Below, in pieces: positions 1 to 5,544 of a DNA stretch of 5,848 nt (positions are counted from its first letter, which is position 1; every line of letters begins with the position of its first letter). Made by a program: the position numbers and the translations under genes. Location: positions 1 through 5,848 of the forward strand of contig JAEORI010000284.1 of NCBI GenBank assembly GCA_016840965.1. Reading direction: 5' to 3'. Below the pieces are notes generated by a model. The model saw only the letters and a list, made by a program, of their open reading frames with translations. It was not told the DNA's origin and did not search any database. The DNA is from Candidatus Thorarchaeota archaeon (lineage in GTDB: Archaea; Asgardarchaeota; Thorarchaeia; Thorarchaeales; Thorarchaeaceae).

Positions 1-1222
1 AGGCGTGTATTCCAGCTGTATTGAAGAAATATGGATTCAGGTTCCATCCATTGTTGTAAATCTGATTATCAATTACTGAAATGCCATTAGCAGGGGACCC
101 AAGAATCCCATAGTGCGTGTTGCTGTGTATCTGATTCGAGATAATTGTTGAAAGTGCACCACCAAAAAACCAGATTCCACTTCTCGAATTATTCCAGATT
201 CTATTTCCTTCAATAAGCAAATCCTCAGCTACTTCAATATACACACCTGCATCAATCCCCTCACCATTCTCCCATACATCATTGTCACGTATTTCCAATG
301 CTTCACAGTAGAGTAGTTCTATTCCATATGTTCTGCTTCTTGAAATTTTGTTGCCAAGAATATAACCATAATGAGATTGAAAAAACAACGCACCGCTAGT
401 CCCACTCTCATATATCTCATTATTAATCAATTTGGTGTAATTGCAATGAGTGATGTAGACACCTTCGTAGCTCCCTCCATTACTAGACACATTATTGCTA
501 GAAATTGTGGCATTTTTACAATACTCCAGATAAATGCCCTCATCACCATTATCTTCAATGGTATTACCCGTTATGGTGGGAAAATCAGAATACGATAACC
601 TAAGACCTGCCCAACCATTATCGTGTATCTCATTATTCTGTATCGTTACATTGTCTGAGTTTTCAATAGATATCCTATATCCATTATCATATACTTTGCA
701 ATCTGATAATACTGCCCGATTAGAATTAATGAACCAAATTGTCATGGCATTTGACAAAGTCACAGTACAATTGTCTATCACAACATCAGGACACAAGTCA
801 GCATAGATCCCATAGGTGTGCCAAGTGATGAATGAGTCCTCAACTCGAGCATGACTAGCATTATAAAAGTAAATGCCTGGGTCCCACGGACCAGTGGTCG
901 AATTCAGAAAGCAGTTACGGATGACAAAATGCACAGACACATGTGTGATATCGATGCATGTCGAATCGTCTGTTATATTGTATCCCTCGATTATATATGG
1001 CGTATCCGAGCTACCATCTCCATCCCAACTTTCAATAGACGCTTGATATGCGAAGTCTGTATCATTTCTAATCACGATTCTCGCATGCTCAACATATGAG
1101 AGTTCATAGGTTACATTCACGCTTAGTTTTGAATGATGATCATCTCCTGAATATCCATCTGGAGTAGCCAAGGATAACAGGAGGATGATACCAAAAAGAA
1201 ATAGCACTTTGTCTATCTTCAT
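1..1222 (-). CDS. Secreted right-handed parallel beta-helix (NosD-like) protein, 3' part cut off by window edge
   Basis: An uninterrupted minus-strand frame of 407 codons starts with ATG at 1222-1220 and runs off the left edge without a stop. Residues 1-23 look like a signal peptide: a short charged start (MKIDK), a hydrophobic core (VLFLFGIILLLSLA), then a polar stretch. Residues 66-82 carry the archaeal beta-helix opening, WDGDGSSDTPYIIEGYNI-like. From about residue 85 onward come degenerate 22-25-residue PbH1 repeats of the form 'I.NN.I..NG..GI.L..S', for example around 191-211, 217-235, 239-257, 312-331 and 337-352. About ten N-X-S/T sequons (such as N36, N53, N82, N107, N121, N151, N191, N237, N244, N261) fit a glycosylated surface protein. 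Such proteins bind or cleave polysaccharides or act as surface adhesins; no catalytic residue can be assigned. A membrane anchor may lie in the missing C-terminus. The ribosome site is weak (AGGAT, 8-9 nt upstream). Coding nature and fold are well supported; the role is unknown. Confidence 0.9.
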   Translation of the reverse strand, partial: MKIDKVLFLFGIILLLSLATPDGYSGDDHHSKLSVNVTYELSYVEHARIVIRNDTDFAYQASIESWDGDGSSDTPYIIEGYNITDDSTCIDITHVSVHFVIRNCFLNSTTGPWDPGIYFYNASHARVEDSFITWHTYGIYADLCPDVVIDNCTVTLSNAMTIWFINSNRAVLSDCKVYDNGYRISIENSDNVTIQNNEIHDNGWAGLRLSYSDFPTITGNTIEDNGDEGIYLEYCKNATISSNNVSSNGGSYEGVYITHCNYTKLINNEIYESGTSGALFFQSHYGYILGNKISRSRTYGIELLYCEALEIRDNDVWENGEGIDAGVYIEVAEDLLIEGNRIWNNSRSGIWFFGGALSTIISNQIHSNTHYGILGSPANGISVIDNQIYNNGWNLNPYFFNTAGIHA

Positions 1223-1268
1223 CTGGATCCATCCTAACAACGCTGTAGCGTAGATTGAATCAAGGGGG

Positions 1269-1280
1269 TTTATAATTTTC
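1269..1280 (-). promoter_or_regulatory. Probable archaeal TATA box for the beta-helix gene
   Basis: On the minus strand this reads GAAAATTATAAA, an A-rich BRE-like stretch followed by a TATA element. Its centre lies about 50 nt before the ATG at 1222, so transcription would start near 1245 and leave a leader of about 23 nt holding the weak AGGAT ribosome site. It sits in the 78-nt gap after the upstream acetyltransferase, which suggests the beta-helix gene is transcribed separately. The spacing is good, but this is inferred from sequence alone. Confidence 0.55.
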
Positions 1281-1300
1281 TAGTAGACTCATTATCATCA

Positions 1301-2098
1301 TTAATCTAGGGACAGCGACATCTTATGGAGCCGATGATGAAGACGATACTCGCGCTTCTCACATATTTCTGCGAGTTTTGTATTGTCTGTAAAGGTCACT
1401 CTGCAGTAGTCATGCTCCGGAAGTTTGAACATCATCAGTCCAGATAGAAAATCGTCAAAACAATCGATGCTAGTAATCTCGAATGGCATGCATCCTGGAA
1501 ATCCTGGTGTGAATCGACAAACGCCTGCGATGTTCCCATTCAGATCTTTCAATGTCAGCACTAAATGCTCATCATAGGTCAAGAACCTCCTTATCTGCCC
1601 TGGAGGGAGTGAAGAGAACATACCTCCTACAGAATCGATTTCTTCTTCCTGAATCTCTTGGCATGTGTACTTTTTCCGAGGTTCAATAGAAGCATATGGG
1701 ACATAGTATGACCATGTAGTTCCAGATCGTTTGAACCCATATTTCATGTAGAGCCTTTGTGCAGATTTATTGAAGTCCTGCGTGTAGAGATGCGCTTCCC
1801 TAATTCCTCCTTGCTCACAAAACCAATCTATTGCATACTCCATTAGAATTGAGCCGTACCCCTTTCCCTGTTGAGACTTGGAAACACCAATCCTTCCTAG
1901 ATGGGCTTCATCCTCACCAAAACGTGCTACGATTAGATTGCCAATGATTCGACCATTTTGAATGAGTGCGAAGGCACCATCGCGCTCGATTCTGTTTTTG
2001 AACCAGTCCTCCTCAACAGCGTCGTCGGGAAAGAGATCCTTATCCATTGTTTGGAATTCGTCCCAGTCTTCGGCTTTCAACGGTCTAATGTTCGGCAT
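1301..2098 (-). CDS. GNAT-family N-acetyltransferase with a degenerate second GNAT-like domain
   Basis: A 265-aa cytoplasmic protein. Residues 1-135 form a complete GNAT fold: 'IRPLKAEDWDEF' at the N-terminus, a beta4 strand 'AHLGRIGVSKS' (65-75), the acetyl-CoA pyrophosphate loop Q77-G-K-G80-Y-G82 (pattern Q..G.G), and motif B 'NKSAQRLYMKYGFKRSG' (110-126) with Tyr120. It should move an acetyl group from acetyl-CoA to an amine; the substrate cannot be told. Residues 145-265 look like a second, degenerate GNAT half. A central strand pair 'NIAGVCRFTPG' (189-199) is visible, and the end 'TDNTKLAEICEKREYRLHHRLHKMSLSL' has the usual form of a GNAT C-terminus, yet no G.G loop is present. It would then be structural or substrate-binding. 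It diverges from the ArsN2-like gene across 116 nt and lies 78 nt upstream of the beta-helix gene on the same strand. The first domain is secure; the second is inferred from pattern. Confidence 0.85.
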   Translation of the reverse strand: MPNIRPLKAEDWDEFQTMDKDLFPDDAVEEDWFKNRIERDGAFALIQNGRIIGNLIVARFGEDEAHLGRIGVSKSQQGKGYGSILMEYAIDWFCEQGGIREAHLYTQDFNKSAQRLYMKYGFKRSGTTWSYYVPYASIEPRKKYTCQEIQEEEIDSVGGMFSSLPPGQIRRFLTYDEHLVLTLKDLNGNIAGVCRFTPGFPGCMPFEITSIDCFDDFLSGLMMFKLPEHDYCRVTFTDNTKLAEICEKREYRLHHRLHKMSLSLD

Positions 2099-2130
2099 GT
2101 TTCTTCACATCACAGAACAGACACTCATAC

Positions 2131-2138
2131 ATGTATAA
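2131..2138 (-). promoter_or_regulatory. Possible TATA box for the two-domain acetyltransferase
   Basis: Read on the minus strand the element is TTATACAT, centred about 36 nt before the ATG at 2098. That would put the start of transcription near 2108, with a leader of about 10 nt. No good Shine-Dalgarno is seen before this gene, which fits a very short leader. The match is imperfect and no clear BRE accompanies it. Confidence 0.35.
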
Positions 2139-2180
2139 GAAAAGGTATGGTCAATTCCTTTTGTCCTCGCGAAATCCGAG

Positions 2181-2190
2181 TATATTATAA
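2181..2190 (+). promoter_or_regulatory. TATA box giving a probably leaderless transcript of the ArsN2-like gene
   Basis: The sequence TATATTATAA is centred about 30 nt before the ATG at 2215, so transcription should begin within a few bases of the start codon. No Shine-Dalgarno is present between this box and the ATG, which supports a leaderless mRNA, common in archaea. An A-rich stretch (GAAATCCGAG) just upstream may serve as the BRE. Confidence 0.6.
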
Positions 2191-2214
2191 CCAGAAGATT
2201 ACACCTTCTCTGCT

Positions 2215-2670
2215 ATGAGTGACGAGTTCAAGATTGAAAAAGCCAAGATATCCGACCACGCAGCAATTATTATCTTGCTGAAAAACACAAAGCTACCTCC
2301 TGATGGTATTGAGGCTCACTTGGAGAACTTTCTAATTATCCGACATCCTGAGGCTGTAGCTGGATCTGAGTTTCTCGTTGGTACTGTTGGGCTTGAGATT
2401 TATGGCAAGTCAGCTCTTCTCCGGTCACTCGCGGTACATCCTGACTTTCAGGGCAAGGGATTAGGCACTCGATTGGTCAACAGAATTACAGAAGCTGCAA
2501 AGAAGAAGGACATCCATCGTCTTTTCCTACTCACTGATACGGCAGAGGATTACTTCAAGAAAAAAGGATTTGCAATTGTCCCTCGTGACCAAGTTCCTGA
2601 GGCCATGAAACAGTCAATTGAATTCACGACTCTGTGTACAAGTTCACCGTCAATGATGCGTGAAATCTAG
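2215..2670 (+). CDS. arsN2: ArsN2-like GNAT acetyltransferase
   Basis: A 151-aa single-domain GNAT, the usual length for the ArsN2 family. Family-type blocks appear in order: 'LPPDGIEAHLENFLI' (27-41), 'VGLEIYG' (58-64), 'ALLRSLAVHPDFQGKGLG' (67-84) with the acetyl-CoA loop Q79..G82.G84, 'LFLLTDTAEDYFKKKGF' (103-119), and a tail with 'SIEFTTLCTSSPSMM' including Cys141. This 'GLE.YG..ALLRSLAV' and 'LLT.TA..FF..GF' pattern is what I know of ArsN2, named for its frequent place in bacterial arsenic-resistance operons. The related ArsN1 acetylates arsinothricin or phosphinothricin; the substrate of ArsN2 is uncertain. No arsR, arsM or arsenite pump lies nearby, so an arsenic role is not supported by context here. 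The ATG is chosen because the upstream TATA box gives a leaderless start exactly there. The gene ends 3 bp from the convergent TPR-nitrilase stop. Confidence 0.85.
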   Translation: MSDEFKIEKAKISDHAAIIILLKNTKLPPDGIEAHLENFLIIRHPEAVAGSEFLVGTVGLEIYGKSALLRSLAVHPDFQGKGLGTRLVNRITEAAKKKDIHRLFLLTDTAEDYFKKKGFAIVPRDQVPEAMKQSIEFTTLCTSSPSMMREI

Positions 2671-2673
2671 GTA

Positions 2674-5232
2674 TCATCTTGTGCTTTGGATAAAGGACAC
2701 CTGTTTCTTCCTCTCTTCCTCCCACTTCTTGCGTTCCGATCTGAGCTGGAATAAATCAACATCTTTGTAGATTATGTCCTCTTTACCTCTGGGAACATTC
2801 CTGTCAACTTTGTCTCTTTCAGGAGTGTAAATTAAAGAGTCACCAAACTCAGCAACATTTGCAAAAAAGCAATACGCGTAGATTGACCTTCTAGCGTCAA
2901 AATGAGCCGCCTTGAAATCTGCCGTTACAGGTGTGAATGCAGGATTAATTACAAGATCCACTGGTGGGTCTGAGTTCTTGAGTTCCACTCTCAAATCCAT
3001 GTCAAGAAAGTCTCGACAGATTGCGATAGCGATCCTACCATATTCAGTGTTGCAAATGATTGTCTTCTTAGAATCCGCTTCTGTGTCGATCCTCTCGATG
3101 AATCTCCTCCCGCTGATGTGGATTATAGCGGGGATATGCTTCTCTTGTTCCCAGATTTCTCCCTCTGGTCCAAACACCCTACAGAGATTTCTTCGCGAAT
3201 CCTGTTTGTGGTAGGAACCCGGAATAATGTACATGTCATATTGTCTTGCTAGCTCTGTCACATCATCGACGAATTGTTGATAGCTCAAATCAATGGTCAT
3301 CTCTGGGAAGAGTAATATGTTGACACCCTCTGTGTGTGCTTTTTCAACCATGTCCTTCAATTTGGTTCTTGTAAGCTCAATTGAATCCTCACGAAGTCCA
3401 ATGAGTCCGTCAACCTTCTCCTCGTAAAGCTCATTCAGAATGTCCCCCTCTTGTGATAGACCCATTTGTGCTATGCCTACTTTGAACTTGCCCCTCTCAG
3501 ATTTACCAGTCCCTTTGAGAAGGTCTTTGTGAATGAGTTTGTATTTCGACATTTTTGATGCGGGGGCTTGTTCAACACCCAAACTTTCTACGGTCTTCTG
3601 TACCATCCTGGCCAATAGATCATCCAAATTGGTAAGATTGACCCTCTCCTTTGTTGATGGTTTCACATCAAGGATGGATTCCCACCTCTTCACCTCACGT
3701 TGAAGCGAGTCTATTTCGCTCTGCACAATCTCACTTAGTCGTTTCAATCCCTTCTCATCTGCAAGACTCTTGGCTTCATTCATCAGTCTTTGTGCTTCAT
3801 CCACCTCAAACTCAATCAAAGCCAATTTTGATTGAAGCATGTACGTTTCTACAACAAGTGGAAGTGATGCTTGTTCTTGGGCGATTGTGTTTAGTTGCTG
3901 AGTAAGGTCTTTGACTTTCTCAAGTACTTCTTCCGCACGAGTTGCCTTAAGCTCAAGCAACAACAGGTCGCAGAGATGGATCATCGCCATTGTTGTCAGA
4001 GAGTAGTCACAGACTTCCTCCTCTACAACTTTCTCCAGAATTTCTTCTGCTTTTACGCGATCTCGAGTACGCTGACTCTTTTTGAGAAGCAGAGCATTAG
4101 CAATCCGAAACCGTTGGCTAATAGTAACATTATCTGATTTTACATTGATCTGTTCAAATTTAGACAAGTAGTCCTTCGCAGTTTCTAATTCATTATTATC
4201 AAGAGCCAGATTCACAAGTTCGCCTAACACAACCGAAATCAACCGAGTATTCTCCATTTCTTCAGAGATACTCAAGCTTCGTTGGTAGCACTCGAACGCG
4301 TTTTCTGGAAAACCTTTCCTTGCATAGCACTCACCAATGTTTTGAAGAGTGAGTGCAATTCCTTCCTTAGCTCTCATGGCATCGTAGATGAGAAGACTTC
4401 GTTGATAAAACTCCAAGGCTATGTCTAATTCGCCCTTAAGGTTGAAAATATCTCCCAGATTATTGAGTGCGAGTGCAAAATCTGGTCCAATACTAAGATC
4501 TTCCTGAATAGCCAGGCTCTTGTTGTAATATTCTGTAGCTTTGTCAATATCTCCCTTAAACCTGTAAATGACTCCAATATTGATCAGGGATCTTGCGATG
4601 TCTAATTTATTGTTCATTTTCTCCCTAAGTTTGTAGCTCCGTTGAAGATATTCAAGTGCTTGATCTAACTCTCCTCTTACTGAACTGAGATTGGCGAGAT
4701 TGTTGAGCACACTGGCTATACCATACTCATCTTTCAATTCTTCGTAGATTGCCAGGCTTTTCTTGTAGTAACCAGTAGCTCGTTCTGTGTCTCCCTTTGT
4801 CCAATAGACAAGTCCAAGATTGTTTAGGTCCCCAGATATTCTTTCTTTGTTTCCAAGTTCCTCATCTATCCTCAGACTTTCCTCATGACACTCCAATGCT
4901 GGCTCAAGGTCTCCTCGATACCAATGGATGATTCCTGCATGGGAGAGCAGGAGTCCTTTCCTTTGCTGGAGTTCACCTTTATTTTCGAGTGATTTCAATT
5001 TCTTTGACGATATCAAGTTAGCCGCACTATCAACTGCGTTCAATCCTTCGTCTAGTTTTCCTGAACGCCAACAAAGTTCCGCTTTGAGAATCAAGGCGTC
5101 GAGGCGAAATAACAAATCTTTGTTTTCTTTGTTCTCAAGAAACGCATTCACGATGTCAAGAGACCTACCATAATCTCCTTTCTCACGGAGGGCTTTTGCG
5201 CGGGATAGGTCGTCCTGAGAAATATCTGTCAT
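2674..5232 (-). CDS. TPR-repeat protein fused to a C-terminal nitrilase (carbon-nitrogen hydrolase) domain
   Basis: An 852-aa soluble protein without signal peptide or membrane segment. Residues 10-75 hold two looser TPR-like helix pairs. Residues 96-335 hold six TPRs in exact 40-residue register, starting at 96, 136, 176, 216, 256 and 296 (each about 'LNNLG..Y..KGD...A.EYY..SL.I.E.L'). Residues 371-520 form a second all-helical module with motifs 'AEEILEKVVEEEV', 'HLCDLLLLELKA' and 'ETYMLQSKLALI'. I recall similar modules after TPRs in Asgard archaeal proteins. After a linker, residues 583-840 form a nitrilase-superfamily domain: 'KVGIAQM' start, Glu644 in 'LLFPEMT', Lys698 in 'EQEKHIP', Cys739 in 'IAICRDF', and 'DLFQLRSERKKW' at the end. 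The Glu-Lys-Cys triad is intact, so it should hydrolyse an amide or nitrile, or transfer an acyl group, on an unknown substrate. The start has AAGGA 9 nt upstream. TPRs probably bind a protein that controls the enzyme (inference). Confidence 0.9.
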   Translation of the reverse strand: MTDISQDDLSRAKALREKGDYGRSLDIVNAFLENKENKDLLFRLDALILKAELCWRSGKLDEGLNAVDSAANLISSKKLKSLENKGELQQRKGLLLSHAGIIHWYRGDLEPALECHEESLRIDEELGNKERISGDLNNLGLVYWTKGDTERATGYYKKSLAIYEELKDEYGIASVLNNLANLSSVRGELDQALEYLQRSYKLREKMNNKLDIARSLINIGVIYRFKGDIDKATEYYNKSLAIQEDLSIGPDFALALNNLGDIFNLKGELDIALEFYQRSLLIYDAMRAKEGIALTLQNIGECYARKGFPENAFECYQRSLSISEEMENTRLISVVLGELVNLALDNNELETAKDYLSKFEQINVKSDNVTISQRFRIANALLLKKSQRTRDRVKAEEILEKVVEEEVCDYSLTTMAMIHLCDLLLLELKATRAEEVLEKVKDLTQQLNTIAQEQASLPLVVETYMLQSKLALIEFEVDEAQRLMNEAKSLADEKGLKRLSEIVQSEIDSLQREVKRWESILDVKPSTKERVNLTNLDDLLARMVQKTVESLGVEQAPASKMSKYKLIHKDLLKGTGKSERGKFKVGIAQMGLSQEGDILNELYEEKVDGLIGLREDSIELTRTKLKDMVEKAHTEGVNILLFPEMTIDLSYQQFVDDVTELARQYDMYIIPGSYHKQDSRRNLCRVFGPEGEIWEQEKHIPAIIHISGRRFIERIDTEADSKKTIICNTEYGRIAIAICRDFLDMDLRVELKNSDPPVDLVINPAFTPVTADFKAAHFDARRSIYAYCFFANVAEFGDSLIYTPERDKVDRNVPRGKEDIIYKDVDLFQLRSERKKWEEERKKQVSFIQSTR
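4228..4947 (-). repeat. Tandem 120-bp coding repeat (six 40-residue TPRs)
   Basis: Within the TPR-nitrilase gene six units of exactly 120 bp follow one another, encoding TPR units that begin at residues 96, 136, 176, 216, 256 and 296. The protein pattern is strongly kept (LNNLG, KGD or KGE, A.EYY..SL) while the DNA has diverged, so the array is old rather than freshly duplicated. The 40-residue unit, rather than the usual 34, is the long-helix TPR type seen in kinesin light chain and MalT-like sensors, which often bind peptides or other proteins in the groove. Confidence 0.85.
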
Positions 5233-5254
5233 AATCGCTCGTCCTTAAACACAC

Positions 5255-5268
5255 TTCATCTAGATGAA
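5255..5268. promoter_or_regulatory. Perfect 14-bp palindrome, candidate operator
   Basis: TTCATCTAGATGAA is identical on both strands and lies 23 nt before the TPR-nitrilase ATG. Such a site fits a dimeric helix-turn-helix repressor acting next to or just downstream of the transcription start. As RNA it could form only a 5-bp hairpin with a CUAG loop, so a DNA operator is the likelier reading. No regulator gene is visible in the window. Confidence 0.45.
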
Positions 5269-5320
5269 CTACATCTGTCTAAAAGCGTTTCCAGCAGTAC
5301 AATGATACTTGGATGTCAAT

Positions 5321-5330
5321 CTTTAAAACT
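5321..5330. promoter_or_regulatory. TATA-like box that could serve either direction
   Basis: CTTTAAAACT contains the symmetric core TTTAAA (5322-5327). Read on the minus strand (TTTTAAAG) it would start the TPR-nitrilase transcript near 5297, giving a 65-nt leader that contains the 14-bp palindrome. Read on the plus strand (TTTAAAAC) it would start a transcript near 5353 that covers the hairpins upstream of the 73-aa gene. Neither direction has a strong BRE, so confidence is low. Confidence 0.3.
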
Positions 5331-5383
5331 AAATCCTACCATAGACGCGATTACAATGCGAGGAAATATGACACCTATGTATT

Positions 5384-5474
5384 GGTTCCACGATATTAGT
5401 GGAGCCTAGTACTGTGTCCTCTTCCTCGTGATGTCTACGATTTTTGTGTGTGGTCCTCTCGGGGGAGAGGACTA
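5384..5474 (+). other. Candidate structured RNA: two hairpins in the leader of the 73-aa gene
   Basis: Hairpin 1 pairs 5384-5391 (GGTTCCAC) with 5399-5406 (GTGGAGCC), an 8-bp stem with a 7-nt loop. Its single wobble is G-U on the plus strand but A-C on the minus strand, pointing to a plus-strand RNA. Hairpin 2 pairs 5453-5460 (GTCCTCTC) with 5465-5472 (GAGAGGAC), a perfect 8-bp stem around a GGGG loop, extendable by a G-U and a T-A pair to 5451-5474. No T-run follows hairpin 2, so it is not a standard terminator. It may be a regulatory leader, an independent small RNA or untranscribed DNA; transcription here is unproven. Confidence 0.4.
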
Positions 5475-5490
5475 GGTCTGCGGACTGTAG

Positions 5491-5498
5491 CTATAAGC
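5491..5498 (+). promoter_or_regulatory. Possible TATA box for the 73-aa gene
   Basis: CTATAAGC is centred about 50 nt before the ATG at 5545. It would start transcription near 5520, leaving a 25-nt leader that includes the GGAGGT ribosome site. If this is the real promoter, the hairpins at 5384-5474 lie upstream of the transcript. Confidence 0.4.
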
Positions 5499-5529
5499 GA
5501 ACAGCCTCCATGCGTGTCTTTTCCTCATT

Positions 5530-5535
5530 GGAGGT
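5530..5535 (+). promoter_or_regulatory. Perfect Shine-Dalgarno (GGAGGT) of the 73-aa gene
   Basis: GGAGGT ends 9 nt before the ATG at 5545 and is a full match to the archaeal 16S rRNA tail, the strongest ribosome site in the window. It fixes the start of the small gene. The segment CCTCCA at 5505-5510 can pair with TGGAGG at 5529-5534 and would hide the site if both lie in the same transcript. Confidence 0.75.
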
Positions 5536-5544
5536 AAAACAAGA

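Larger units (their letters stand above)
5233..5544. other. 312-nt gene-free regulatory region between divergent genes
   Basis: This region separates the TPR-nitrilase gene (minus) from the 73-aa gene (plus). I find no convincing coding frame in it. It holds a 14-bp perfect palindrome near the TPR-nitrilase start, a symmetric TTTAAA box at 5322-5327, two stable-looking hairpins (5384-5406 and 5451-5474), a TATA-like box at 5491-5498 and a Shine-Dalgarno at 5530-5535. Each is listed separately. No tRNA-like fold or B-box was seen. Confidence 0.7.

Noticed and set aside
371..1099. Three plus-strand open frames of 75-90 codons
   Set aside because: They lie antisense to a continuous 407-codon minus-strand frame with signal peptide and beta-helix repeats, and have no family-like features themselves.
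1301..2670. Divergent GNAT pair as a toxin-antitoxin system
   Set aside because: Neither has a partner antitoxin gene in operon, and both look like ordinary small-molecule acetyltransferases.
4228..4947. Regular repeat that might be taken for a CRISPR or DNA satellite
   Set aside because: The 120-bp period is in coding register and conserved as protein (TPRs), not as DNA, and there are no identical repeats with unique spacers.
2912..5173. Several plus-strand open frames of 80-100 codons
   Set aside because: All are antisense to the TPR-nitrilase gene, whose protein has clear domains and catalytic residues throughout.
5356..5409. A 17-codon open frame (starts MRGNMTPMYW) just after the TTTAAA box
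   Set aside because: Position fits a leaderless upstream peptide, but it is too short to support and overlaps hairpin 1, so it is not listed as a gene.
5384..5474. tRNA or C/D-box RNA in the gene-free stretch
   Set aside because: No T-loop motif, no cloverleaf and no proper C/D box pair; only simple hairpins are visible.
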